DNA of 64,000 nt from Tyto alba. Lineage: Eukaryota; Chordata; Aves; Strigiformes; Tytonidae. Positions 51,571 to 62,960 of this stretch are shown one piece after another. The notes beneath the pieces are model-generated. The model worked only from the letters and a program-made list of their open reading frames with translations. It did not search any database and was not told where the DNA came from. Position 1 is the stretch's first letter; the number at the start of each line of letters is the position of its first letter. The stretch lies in NCBI RefSeq assembly GCF_018691265.1, contig NW_024881261.1, forward strand, positions 25,445,374-25,509,373, written 5' to 3'. The position numbers and the translations under genes are program-made.

Positions 51571-53166
51571 AACTCAGTAGAAAATCTATTAAATCTAAGT
51601 TATCTATTGCTTGTTACCTTGTAAACCACCTCTAGGAGTGCAGCACTGGTGCCTTTAGTAAGGGAGGCTTTGTGTAGTGTACAGATGCTTCTGCTTTTAC
51701 CTCTGATATTTTTAAAAAATGATTAGATGGTCTTAGATCAGTAGTATTTTAATGCAATAGGCTTTTATCTGTCCAAGAGATTTCGGTTAAAATTAAAATT
51801 TGTTTTGTATTCACTTGCTCAAATGCTTTGTGGAGTTGCCACTCATTTCAGCATTAATGAATGTTAACCAAAATGTTAAAACCTGTTTTACTCTGTACTT
51901 CCTAATTTATGCTAATCCTTTGACTTGCCTACCTGATAAAGCTTTCCTTAATGAACCATGAGATCTTTGAATAGGAGATACACAATACTGAGCATAACAA
52001 AGCCTTGTATTTGACTGGTACTTGTAGAAGTATGTACTTCACACTTGCTTTCTGTACTTTAACTGTCCTCTGTGGTCTATAATAGCCCTAAACAAAGGAC
52101 TATTTTGGTTTTTATCTACATCAAGCTGCTGTGCTTGAGAATAGTAGGGCCCATTCTGCAGTATGTCTGGACCTGTTCAGTAATTCCATTTTCTTGTAAA
52201 GCTACATAACGTCCCTAACAAGAAACTATACAGCTCCACATCCTTCCCAGGATAAGTCTGTGTGACACCCATGTTTACTGGTGAATGAACAGTGCAGACC
52301 CTGGCACAGTTGCAGGAAAAAGATTTGTGGTATGCCATGGAAGAAGACCCCTAAGAAAACAGTAGGTGTGCTTTGGACTGTAATCTGTGGGATCCTAGTC
52401 TTTCTCAGCTACTTCCCTCACATAACTTTTGGCCTTGGATTAACATGGGAAAACCCTGAAAAATAGAAATGTGGGAAAATCTAATATTTTGTATGTAGTT
52501 TTCAAAAGTTTTTCAATCTAAACTTTAGGATTCTTCAAATTTTGTTTGGTACAAACTTTCAGTTATTTTCAGTGTTGAATAATGCCTTATGTTCGATTAT
52601 TATTTTCTTTAATTTTTCAAGGGTTATTATGACCTTCAAGAAATTTTACTGAGTTCTGAAACTTACCTCCCCACCATGTTTTAAACAAGTTTGTAGTCAG
52701 TTGCAGGATGAAATAGCAAATTGAATGTAAAATTTCAGTAATTTTCTATCCCACCACACTACTGTATAAACAATCCTTTTTCTCTCTAAATATATCATGT
52801 CCATAGAACAAGCCAATGCTACATCTATTGTATCACATTCCATTTTGCTGCTGTTGTTTTTAATTAAAAAACTTACTACAAGTTTCTAGATAATGCGACG
52901 GCAAATACAAGAGATGAAGACTTTTTGGATGTCTCAGAAAAACAGCAATTAGAATCTCAGTTTTTGTGTACTTGGTATTTTCACACATGTACAGCTAATT
53001 AAACAAGGGAGACTAGCCTTGGCCTTTAATTTACAGCAAAAGATATTCCTGTGCGTGTTATGAGAGGAATGATGTGGTTTGTGTGTCTTCTGGTGCCTAA
53101 GTGTTCAGCTACATAGTGTGCAGAACAAATTGTTTCATTAGAATAATTTCCTGTTGTAAAATTCTT

Positions 53167-53239
53167 AAAAAATAAACAAACAAAAAAACCACCACCCCAA
53201 AAACAACCTAACCACAAACCAACCAACCATAAAAAACCC
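53167..53239 (-). repeat. A/C-rich tract (T/G-rich on minus strand)
   Basis: About 70 bases almost entirely of A and C, including CAAA and CCAACCAACC units. It is the reverse orientation of the T/G tracts found elsewhere, and so stands out against the strand bias. Confidence 0.85.
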
Positions 53240-53320
53240 TGCACCAAAAATTTATTTTTGGAAATATTTGGAAAATATTTTTAGATGTCACTTTCAGTTA
53301 TAATGTCAACTTCTAAAATT

Positions 53321-53383
53321 AAAAAAACAAAACAAACAAACAAACAAACAAAAAAAACCAAAAAACCCAAACAAAAAAACCAA
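53321..53383 (-). repeat. (CAAA)n and A/C-rich tract
   Basis: A run of CAAA units followed by A-runs and CC interruptions, about 80 bases after the previous A/C tract. The two may be parts of one older simple repeat or mark the ends of a short insertion. Confidence 0.85.
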
Positions 53384-55153
53384 CTCTAGTATGTTATCTA
53401 AAACTTATGGTAGAACACAGACTATGTTTTTTTTTTTTTCTCCTGGCTGGCAATCTCCCCATGACAGGCTTAGTACAGAGGTTTGTATACCTAAAATACA
53501 TGTAATTTTGGATGAAGATTATGGAGTGCATAAAGATGGGACAAAATGCAAGAGACAAGCATAGAACAATTGCTCTTCAGATTTAATGAAGCACTTCTTA
53601 TCTGAAATTTTCAAAGTGCTTTTTTAGAATGATGGATTAAGCTTTCAGACTGAACCTACCAGTTATTAGAAATTATTATTACACTGCTTTTTCTGTATAC
53701 TGAACAAACGGAGGTAGTGAAAAGCTGAGACTAGAAATAAAAGGCAGAGCCAGGATATAGTTCAGAGGTGCTGACTTTGGGTTAGTTATCAGTCATTGGA
53801 GTATCATTTATTGTCATGGTTTCTGGTTTTGTATTTGAACTTTGGTGCACTGTTCCAGAGTGGTGAGACCTAGATCTGTTGTATAAATGTGTTCTTTAGT
53901 TCATGTGAGTCTCTGCTTATGTATGTGTTAAACACATGTGTTGTCTGAAAAGAAACTATGAAAAAAACCCACCCCTTTTTTAAAAAATGGAAATTTAGGG
54001 GGCAGAGGAACTTTTGTTGTAGCCATTCCTTATATGTTCTGTATTGAGTATTGCAGAAAGAGTGCTTTGAGTACTCGTTGTGTGGGTGACACCTTTCGCT
54101 CTCCAGATCAGATGTGATTTAGGCTGAAACATCTGGAAAAAATACCGTTTCAAATAATCAAAGACTATCTTTGATTTTTAAATTAATAAAAGGAACCATT
54201 TTTATTCACGCTGAACCGTATGTAAACTGGGGACAAAGAAAACCCCTTGCTAGTAAAATACTCTTTTTAGATTCCTGCAGTGAAGTCGGTACACTGTCCT
54301 TTCACTGTTCCTCCTTTTTTCTAATTAAATTACTGTTGATCTTCAGAACACAAATAACTTAAAAACTGCTTTAAATTCTGACTCTTTATTCCAATCAAGA
54401 TGCTTTTCTACTTCTTTTGCAAGTGGAAGAGAACACATTCTATGACCTCTTTTCACCCCCTGCCCCTGTTCATCGTTTTATCTTTCATCTTTTTATCAGA
54501 TTAAATCATCCTCCTTGCTAAAGGATGTGTGGACTGGATATAGCACCATGTGATGCTGTACTTGTCATTATCAAGGATTGGGGAGTGCTGAGTTTATGAT
54601 TTCTGAAATTAAAGACTTTATTGGGGTTCCTACCATCCGAAACAATGTAGAAAATCATATTTTTCTTTCAGAACATGTGTAGTTAGTCAAGTTTTTAGAA
54701 TAGGACTATCCTAATATAGGCACCCATAATCTAAGAACCAGTGTGACTTCCCAAAATAGTTTCTAGTGGCACATGTAAAAGCATTTACTGCATTTTTTTT
54801 TAATCAAAGATGTTCAGTCTCTTTATGGTTTTATGTCATGACTTCCCTTTTTATTTTGTACATCTCAACAACTGAAGACCATAGGAGAGCTGAGAAATCT
54901 CTATCCGTGAATACAGAATTGGTAAGTAACTAAAACAGAAATGTTCTAGTATGATTCAAAGGTTGCTTTTCTTTTGGGTGATGAAGAAAAATGCTTAAGT
55001 ATTTTAAAGTTGGGGCCTGTGGAGTTCACGTGAGTTCAGTGCAATGTAATCTTGATACCTAAATCCACAAAGACTATGCAGCCTATCAGTACCGGTTAGT
55101 ACAGATGATCAGGGTAGATTCGAAAGCTGTAACGGTGGATCTTCGTTTTGTTG

Positions 55154-55193
55154 TTTTTTTTTTTTTTTTTTGTTTGTTTTTTTTTTTTTTTTT
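55154..55193 (+). repeat. Paired T tracts T18 and T17, followed by CTAG
   Basis: T18 (55154-55171) and T17 (55177-55193), separated by GTTTG, are followed by CTAG and a purine-rich segment. It looks like an extreme polypyrimidine tract and acceptor, but no donor-bounded exon is apparent. Confidence 0.88.
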
Positions 55194-55871
55194 CTAGAAA
55201 AGAGAAGGGGTATAATTTGTTAGTTTGCAGATAGTTCAAATGTGTTTGAAAAGGGATCATGTGAGTGTATTGAGGATGTAATAGAAGAGTCTGTTAGTCC
55301 TCTGACAGAGTGGAGAAGAGTGACAAGAGGGTCGGGATAGCACACAATGGATATCCTAGGGCAAAGCTAATTTAAAGAACATCTTAGTGCATCTTGGGTG
55401 TGAGAAAACACTGATTCCATTTAGTATTGGAATTGAAAATTGGGAAAAAGAGTCACATGACATTAAAAATAGGTACTAGTTGCATAGAGTTTATTTTCAT
55501 AATGGTGCTGTTTTGAATGTTTGCCATTAATAAACATATTCTTGGCTGAGCAGTATATCAGGACATGTAATAGTGTTTCACTGTGAAACAAAATTTCAAA
55601 ACCGTTTGCATTAAAACACTTGTAACATAAAGATGTGCGAACTGAAACATGTCTATTAAGACATCTCACATGTTAGTGTCTAAATGCATAAGCTGTGTAG
55701 TACACTTCACAGGTCTTAAAAGCATTTTGATAAAGTATCTGATGAATAGCATAGATGAATTTTCAGTGCTGTGATGCTCAACAGTTTATAAAAACATGGG
55801 GAGGGCTATAGAAATTGTGAAATGACTATTAGTGGTTTAGCAATTACTGTAAATACCTCAAATTTTTTCAC

Positions 55872-55885
55872 TTTTTTTTTTTTTT
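55872..55885 (+). repeat. (T)14 tract
   Basis: Fourteen T followed by GTCGCAC. It is part of the strand-biased set of T-runs. Confidence 0.85.
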
Positions 55886-56203
55886 GTCGCACTTCACCTG
55901 CACAAAATCTCTTATCTTTCTGGGAAATATATACACACTAGTGAGAGTATAAACACATCATTACACTTTCATGACAGATAAGCTTGCTCTATTGCAGTGT
56001 AAACTCATTTTTCTTTAGGTGACCTTTAAATAGTATTGTGCTATTGGATGGAATTTAAATCAATAATTTTGTCAAAACAAAATACAGTGTTGTTTGTTTG
56101 TTTTTTCTTTATCATTTAATCAGTTCTTTAAACTATCAAGGAATAATGGATTTCCGTGTGTTATACTCTGTGAAAAAATACTCTAAAATTCACTTAACTA
56201 GCC

Positions 56204-56225
56204 AAAAAAAAAAAGGAAAAAAAAA
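56204..56225 (+). repeat. A-rich tract A11 and A9
   Basis: Two A-runs separated by GG. No poly(A) signal lies at the right distance upstream, so it is treated as simple repeat. Confidence 0.8.
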
Positions 56226-56339
56226 TTTTCTCTGTTGTTGTTAGTACTTAGTTTTATTTTGAAAAATGTTGAAACAGCAGGATAACATACAGTGTTACTA
56301 TAATTAGTGACTTAATGCCTTTTCTGCATTCACATTGTA

Positions 56340-56890
56340 AAACAACAGTGTCCCAGGTGTGAGAAGGTTAAAATGAGAAGTACCCAGTAGTTATGAAGCA
56401 GCAATAATGAGTTTCCTTCTACTTACCATGGATTTGTGTGATATACAACTTGCAATTAAGCATGGCTTGGTGATTCAGTGATTAATGTATATATGACTCC
56501 TAAAGGAGCAGCACAGGCCTCCCGTCACATCCTTCATGATGTTTACAGCTGGGTACCTATTAACAGGAAGATGGAAAGGGCCATTTACAATTCAGTAACC
56601 TTTATGACAGTGAACTCTTTAATCAGCATTTTATTTCCTTTGTAACACTTTAGTCATCTACAAATGTCAGAATAAAATAGGGCTATGAAATATTTAGGAT
56701 CGGCATGTGGAAATTGACTTCCTTGATTTAAGCTGCTGTGTCTTTTCATTTTGTTGTTTTGGGAGCTTTTACTTTTATTGAAAGACAATTTATAACTAAA
56801 TGCTCCCAATAGTGACTGGCATTTGGGCCGGAGAAATTACAGAAATCCATGTTCTTGTTCTGTAAAATGTTTGTGGTTGCTGTGTTGGGT
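56340..56890. promoter_or_regulatory. Long candidate conserved regulatory element
   Basis: Some 550 bases with few homopolymers and balanced words, in contrast to the A and T tracts just upstream. It includes CCTCCCGTCACATCC near 56519, a GGATCGGCATG word near 56699 and a TTTGGGCCGG word near 56822. Its length and lack of low-complexity DNA make it one of the best enhancer candidates. Conservation is inferred. Confidence 0.4.
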
Positions 56891-57379
56891 AATAAATTAT
56901 TCAAATAAAAACATTAGCAGTGGGGTTCACTTTTTAGAATACTGTTTCAGTACAAATACAGCAGACTCAGTGAGTTTATGACAAAATATTCCAACGTACT
57001 CTTAGAAGTAATTAAGTATGAAGTATACCCTAAAATAATTTGTCATTTCTGTATACCTGTGTGCATGGAATGTGCATTTTGTTTTATTATTTTCTTAAAA
57101 TGATTCTAGGTGTTTCCAACTTCCACAATAATTGTCTTGTGCTTTGTGTGATGACAATCTTCAGCATTAGGAAGAAGTATTGTGCCTGCCTCAGTGAACT
57201 GCAGTGGAAATACAAATCCTTCTAACCAAGTATTTTTGTTTGTACACATGTATGCCCTTTCTGTATATGTTATAAATTGGGATTTATCAAAATCTTGTAA
57301 TAGTATTTAATTCTTGATATCTAGAATATTTTAAGTCAAAGTATGGCTCAAACATTTTCCAATTGGCAGTGTAACAATT
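56891..57379. other. AT-rich non-coding stretch
   Basis: Nothing recognisable; it separates two more complex blocks. Confidence 0.5.
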
Positions 57380-57780
57380 TTACAATCAGCAAGCTGGAAG
57401 GGGCTTTTGCTGTCCTGAAGGGCAGGGCTGCTTTGTCTTCTTGGGGATATTGGGAACTTCTGACCTAGTCCTGAACTGTATTTAAAACAGTGCAGTTATG
57501 CTGCTTGGGCTTGCAACGTTAAGCCCAGCATGGTTTTAGTTCAGTTGCCTGCTGCTGTGTTGTAAAATACTGACCCAGGTGACTGGAACTGTGCTTTCAG
57601 GGTTATTTGTAATTTCATATCACAGCTGCAGATTGGTAACAATGAAGGTAACTTCTTGTTTTGCAGGTGTTAATGAGGTCTAATGCATTTGGGAGATGAA
57701 GCTTTCATCTGCTGCTCTGCGAGTAGGAGCTATGTCCTGGCCAACGTTACCTGCTTTATCTCTGTATAGGTAGTGATTTT
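57380..57780. promoter_or_regulatory. Complex GC-moderate block with a short hairpin
   Basis: More G+C than the flanks, with a 7-bp inverted repeat TGGGCTT / AAGCCCA at 57506-57512 and 57521-57527 around 8 bases. A CACAGCTGCAG word (E-box CAGCTG) lies near 57622. A TTCTTGTTTTGCAG acceptor-like string ends at 57666, but no donor-bounded exon follows convincingly. It may be regulatory or a degraded repeat. Confidence 0.28.
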
Positions 57781-58425
57781 GTGCATTGTGGTTTCCTTTT
57801 AAAAAATGAAAGGGGAAGAGCCTTCTTAAGCCTTTCAGATCTTTGATATTTTTAAGAGCACAATGTTGAGCATAGCTTTAAATTAAGACCTTTTCTCACT
57901 GAAACATGTTGCTTGGAGAAATATTTGGTCAAAGAAGGGCTTGTCAGCCCCGAAACTTAACTGTCTTTTCTCAATGGTATCTATTGAACTAGTAAAAGTC
58001 ATTACTGCTAATAAGAAGCTTTATCTCTCCAGTATGCATTCAAACTCTAGAAAAGTTATGCAAAATATGAATATTTTGGATTTTATGTGCTTTTCAGTAA
58101 CAAGCTGTGCTGCTGTTTCTCAATTAGCAACATTCTATTTGGCCCCTTGTTACTACAGAACCTGTTGAAGTTGCATAAACTTATAGATGAAATTCTGAAA
58201 TATGGTGATGTTCAGACCTGATTTATGTATCGTGATCACAACCATCCTTTCTTAAACTCAGTATGTTTAGATAACAGAGACTAAGCCAAATGGGTTGAGT
58301 TTGGAATTGTGAAGACTAAAAATGACTAATTCTGTCCCTGAAGTTGTTTATTAGAGACAGTATATCTGAGAGATGAATGAGGTTATAAAAGGTGGAAATT
58401 TGAAAGTATTCAGTGGTGAAGTTGT

Positions 58426-58443
58426 GGGGGGTGGAGGGGGGGA
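58426..58443 (+). repeat. G-rich tract
   Basis: G6, GG and G8 runs with T and A interruptions. It adds to the G-over-C bias of this strand. It falls short of four separate G-runs but could fold using the long runs. Confidence 0.75.
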
Positions 58444-58560
58444 AAGCATTGTATGATTTTCAGCCAGTTGGATGCAAAATGGAGACGTACCCTTGATGTG
58501 AAAGACTGTTACTTTATCACAGTGAAGTTGATGATATACAACTGGGAAAACAGTGCTTGG

Positions 58561-58576
58561 GACAGACAGACAGACA
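58561..58576 (+). repeat. (GACA)4 microsatellite
   Basis: Four perfect GACA units. GACA repeats are known from vertebrate genomes; this copy is short. Confidence 0.85.
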
Positions 58577-59451
58577 TGTTGGTAAATTTATACATTAAAA
58601 TTAGGGTGCTATGTCCCTCACTGAGTCAGGAAGGTGAGTGCTTGTCAAGCCATAAAATAGTTGAGTTGTGATCATTGCCACCTTCGGCAAGTGATAGTGG
58701 GAGCTCACCAGGTGATGTCTGCAAATTTGGCTTATTTTGTGGAACTGGTGCCTGTATGGTTCCACAGATTTGAATGTTGCGACAACATTTTCGTATTAAC
58801 ACATCTATTTTTCCCATTTGTCATTAAAAATACCTGTATAATGTTCTCTTGCCTTAAAAGGTTAAAAGGTCGCTTTTCTTGATGTGTAGTTGATGTAACT
58901 ACAGTACAGGGCCTGAGTTATGCACACAAACCTGTTGTTCTGCCAGTTCCTAGGAATAATATAGGTGCAGCAATGGTTGGCTTAGCATAGCTTTTTTAAA
59001 AATGTATTTTAGAAGCATAAGACAATTTTGCATATGCGGTGTTTAGAAAGAGCCAGTAAACAAATCTAACTGGTAAAATTAAAAAGAAAAAAGGGAAAAA
59101 AAATGCCAAAGATTGTTGTTCCAAGGAAGATGATAAGCAATGGATGGACACTGCCACACAAATTAGACATGAACAAATGCTATTTACTGTCCATTATCCT
59201 TGGCTACCACATTAAGTAGGAATGTATCTGAAATAGTATGAAAAAGTTGGCTATGATTGGAGAAAAGATATAAAATAGTTCATGTAATTTCAAGGAGGAT
59301 GCCTCAGTCAGCATGTGATAGTCAGTGTAAGTTCACAGTTTTTGATGATCTATTGTCCCATTTGTACTGCTTTAATATACCTTGTAGTATACTATTTGCT
59401 GTATTGAATAGCTTTTGTTGAGGGAGGTAATGAATTGTATATTATTTCTTT

Positions 59452-59552
59452 AAAAATGAAGTAAGAAAGAAAAATGAAAAAAAATAGAAAGAAAAATGAA
59501 AAAAGAAAAAAATTAAATAAGAAACATGAAAAAGAAAGAAAAATAAAGTAAG
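59452..59552 (+). repeat. Purine-rich (GAAAA)n-like tract
   Basis: About 100 bases dominated by A with G, built from GAAAAATGAAA-like and GAAAGAAAA units that recur imperfectly. It is the longest A-rich low-complexity segment and again opposes the T-over-A trend. Confidence 0.85.
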
Positions 59553-60419
59553 CAAGAGATTTGAGACAGAAGTGTATACAGGTGGAGACAATAAGCCTGA
59601 GAACTGTCATTGGATTAATTCACTGTTGTCTGTATTGCTTGAAAATACAACTGCAAGTTTAAATGATAAAGAAAAAAGAGGTGAAGTGGATGTAAACACA
59701 GCATAGTCTGTTGCCACTGAGTACTCTAAAAAGAAATATGTTATTCTAATTCTAATGTTCTACCATCCTCTAAAGAAAAATCCATGTTTCATTTGAAGAA
59801 GAAAACCTGTGTCCCATTTGGTGATAGACTTGGGATACCTTGTATGCATGTGTTTTTAGAATTGGTGGGCCAGCTGAGATAAAGGAGAACTCTGCAGTAT
59901 TACTTCTGGTACTGACTCTATTTTTTTGTAGTATCTTTTGTATGAAGAACTCAAAGATGTCCTAAATATTAAAAGCATTTTAAGAAGGTAGATGCAGGAA
60001 ATAGCTCATATTAAAAATGGAAAAATAGAGATGCAGGTGTCTTTTTTTCAAGGTTTGGTGTTTGGCTTTGTGGGGCGTGTGGGCTGTGGCGAGGGGAAGG
60101 GGTCCTGGTTTCCTTGCTCAACATCCCACTTTGAGGGTACAGCTGTCCTACTTGGTGATAATGGAGGAAGCAAACAAATGTGCAGGTAAGTGCCTCAATG
60201 TGTAATTGGAGCAGGGAAGCTCTGTAAGTTAATGCTACCAGCCTCAATTGTTTTGGTGCCTTAACATGAGACTTCAGATTCTTGGGGTTTTTACAGGTGT
60301 CTTGCAGTTTCACAGCTGTGAAATGTTGCCATCTTTTTGCTGGGATTATTTAAATATTTATCCTTTCTTGCTACTTGACCTTTCCTGTTTGGTTCTAGTT
60401 CCTGTGGCCAGCTTGCTTT

Positions 60420-60760
60420 GTGTTTCATGAGCTCAGTAAAGCGTGGCCTTCAATTCCCTTGTTCTAGTATTTTCACTTAAGACCAGGAGTGATGAGCAAA
60501 AGGTTTCAGGCTCAATCCTTGAGCAAAGGGCCGCTGTGACAGGGATTATTATTTATTTGTCATCTTGGATGTAATAAGCTGTAGGTACAGCATCGAGAGC
60601 CCTTGATTTATTGCGCTGTCGACTGCCACTAGCAGGACGTCTGCTGTACCATGCAGGATGAATACCACACTGTCAGCTCTGTCGATCTGTCTCTGCCATT
60701 GCACTCTCTCTCATAACACATTCCCATTTCATGCCAGAATACATAAACAATCTTTCATTA
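60420..60760. promoter_or_regulatory. Strong candidate conserved element with a 9-bp inverted repeat
   Basis: A CpG-bearing block in AT-rich surroundings, with AGCATCGAGAGCCC, TTGCGCTGTCGACTG and GGACGTCTG words between 60589 and 60642. GGTACAGCA at 60584-60592 and TGCTGTACC at 60642-60650 are exact reverse complements 49 bases apart. The flanking sequence is complex, without simple repeats. It could be an enhancer or could form a structured RNA. I cannot decide which without alignment. Confidence 0.45.
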
Positions 60761-60829
60761 TTTTGATGCCTTTTTCATATTTGTTCTTTACAGAACATAA
60801 AGTTTGAATTTATGGGTTTCCTTTACATT

Positions 60830-61260
60830 ATTTCAACACACTCCACCATTTTCCGGGTTTGTGGTTTAACTCTCAGAAATTGGCTGCCAGGTGATTTAGT
60901 TATTTTGGCTTTCTAGTTTTATAGTTATTTAATATCACAGTGCCAGATACTGAGAAAATGTAGTGTATAGCAGGTATGGGATTTGCAGTCAGACTCTGTC
61001 ATCAGCAAAACATCGCCATGGGGACACAATGTGGAAATTAAAAGTTAGGCATGCAGAGCAGGAAATACTCCCTCCAACCTTCATTTTTAATTTATTTAAA
61101 TACTTTTCCAAAAAATTTTTCCTTAGATGTTGTTATGAAGATAATGGAGACCTGTTTAATTGGAAGAGAACATGTGAATAGTGAGCAAGCCATTTCCCTT
61201 GAATAATCGCAATTAAGGGAATTTCTAACTTGTTGGCAGAAACATTGCTTCAATTCTTCT
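60830..61260. promoter_or_regulatory. Candidate conserved regulatory element
   Basis: A continuation of the complex zone, with a CATCGCCATGGGGACAC word near 61011 and TAATTGG and CAATTAAGGG words further right. Homopolymers are nearly absent until 61390. It probably belongs to the same regulatory cluster as the 60.4 kb block. Confidence 0.33.
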
Positions 61261-62459
61261 CCTATGCTTTATTGTAGGTGGGGGAAGGGTTGGAAATACT
61301 GACCAGAAAATTGTCTGCTTTGTACTGTGCATTCTTCGTACTTTACAGATGTGATCTACATTTGTTTATATCCTCTAATGTTGTTTACCTAAGGATTTTT
61401 TTTCTTTAATACTCTGAAGCATATTATTCATCGAACTCGGAGGAACTGAAAGTCATTGCTCAAATGAGTGAACTTAAATGTCACTATAAATACAGCAAGT
61501 CAAATATGAATATATGTCAGAATAGTTAAAAATGTGTTATATAAAAAGCTTATGAGTGGTATTAAAAAAATTATTGCAAACTGCGCAGAGCATGAACCAG
61601 AAAATGTAAAGTGTTCCTGCCAATGTAACATGCATACATAACTTTGGTCATGTGAGCAGCCTTTTAGTCTGTAGGGACAAGATTAGACTGTAAAGTCTTT
61701 GGGGAGGGCAGGAAAGGTGTCATCTAACCTGCTCTATACAGTAAGCAACAAAAGAGGGATCTGTTTCTGACTGGGGCTTGAGGTGCTACAAATCATTTAC
61801 CATGATCAGTAATATTCCTTCAAGTTACTCATGCCTGCCAACCATTTTTAAGGTAGTGATGCATAACTATTTTGTAATATTACCCTGTTTTCTCATTAAG
61901 ATGTATTAACATCAAATAAAGACCTGTTCATAGCGGTGTTTGTGTGAAAAGCTTGCAAAGTTTTTGTGTTCAAGAGGCAGGTAAATAATTGCTCTTAAAT
62001 TTTCTTCTGTTGAATAAAGTAGGGCTGCTTATTTGTCTTCAGTGAAAACAACCTAGTGATTTTTATAGGGTGTTTTTTTTTCTTTTTACCCTAGAAGGAG
62101 AGAGAAAGCATGGCTGTGCCACTGATACTATATCTGGTAAAAAGAAACTTGTTTTAATTGGCTGTGAAAATAGGCATATTTCTCTAGGATGTTAACAAAT
62201 GTGGATTTCACTGTATAAATGCAAGATAATAATTGTCAGTTCTTCCTCCTCAATACAGCCTACATTAGGACAGCTGGGAATATGCTTAGCTCATATTACA
62301 TAGTGAAGATTTGTTCTAGCTGCAAAGAAATGAGAGTTAATTAATATGAGAAATTTGTTTTGTGTCCCTGGTAAAAAAAGGCTGTGCAGGTTGGTGTTGT
62401 CAGCAAAAGCTGCTTGTCAGTTTGACCTGCTCTGTTAAGTGTTTGATGTGTTTTCTCAG
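61261..62459. other. AT-rich non-coding stretch
   Basis: No recognisable gene or repeat. Confidence 0.5.
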
Positions 62460-62960
62460 AGTAATCTGTGAATAACATTACATCCAACCAGCAGAGAAAC
62501 AGAGGGAGCGATAGCAGAATTAATATCTGGAAGTGTTGATAATTATATATCAGAATCTAATTTTTAGCACAGAAAATGTGTTAATGACAGAGAAGAAAAC
62601 AAAAACCACTAGCTTCTCCCAGCAGGATCCAAAGTGTCATTTATTATTTCTCAGCTGGATATCTATCAAGTTTATGGGTTAATTTTTCTGTAGACTGTTA
62701 TTTATGGGTTTTTGTTTGTTTTCAGCCATCATTACTAACAATACGGTTAATAGCAATCATTTGTTATCCGGCACCAGCGGTGATGCTTCAGATGCGAGCA
62801 GTGAACTGAGAATACTCATTTGGTAGCTGAATAAGGCTTTGACAGGGCCCATTTATAACAAGCTCATTCCATAATGTCCAGCCTATTAATAAAATTTTGT
62901 TGCTGTCTAATTAGAGATGTCTGATGTGTATAGTAGCACAGCAGACTTTCTTCTGCAGCT
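62460..62960. promoter_or_regulatory. Long candidate conserved regulatory element
   Basis: About 500 bases of complex sequence with a CpG-bearing core (ATCCGGCACCAGCGG near 62767 and GATGCGAGCAG near 62791). Homeodomain-like TAATTAG lies near 62909, and TTAATA and AATTA words are frequent. This pattern of a GC-balanced core and AT-rich homeodomain words is repeated in several blocks of the window. Function is inferred. Confidence 0.42.

Larger units (their letters stand above)
51571..56339. other. AT-rich non-coding stretch with A/C and T tracts
   Basis: No gene is recognisable. Simple tracts at 53167, 53321, 55143, 55872 and 56204 are listed separately. The sequence between them is plain. 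Confidence 0.55.
57781..60419. other. AT-rich non-coding stretch with G-rich, GACA and purine tracts
   Basis: No gene is recognisable. Simple tracts at 58426, 58561 and 59452 are listed separately. A G-rich patch near 60070-60105 is short and not diagnostic. Confidence 0.55.

Noticed and set aside
55154..55197. Polypyrimidine tract with CTAG as a splice acceptor
   Set aside because: No donor at exon distance with an open or exon-like interval was seen; T tracts followed by AG are common here.
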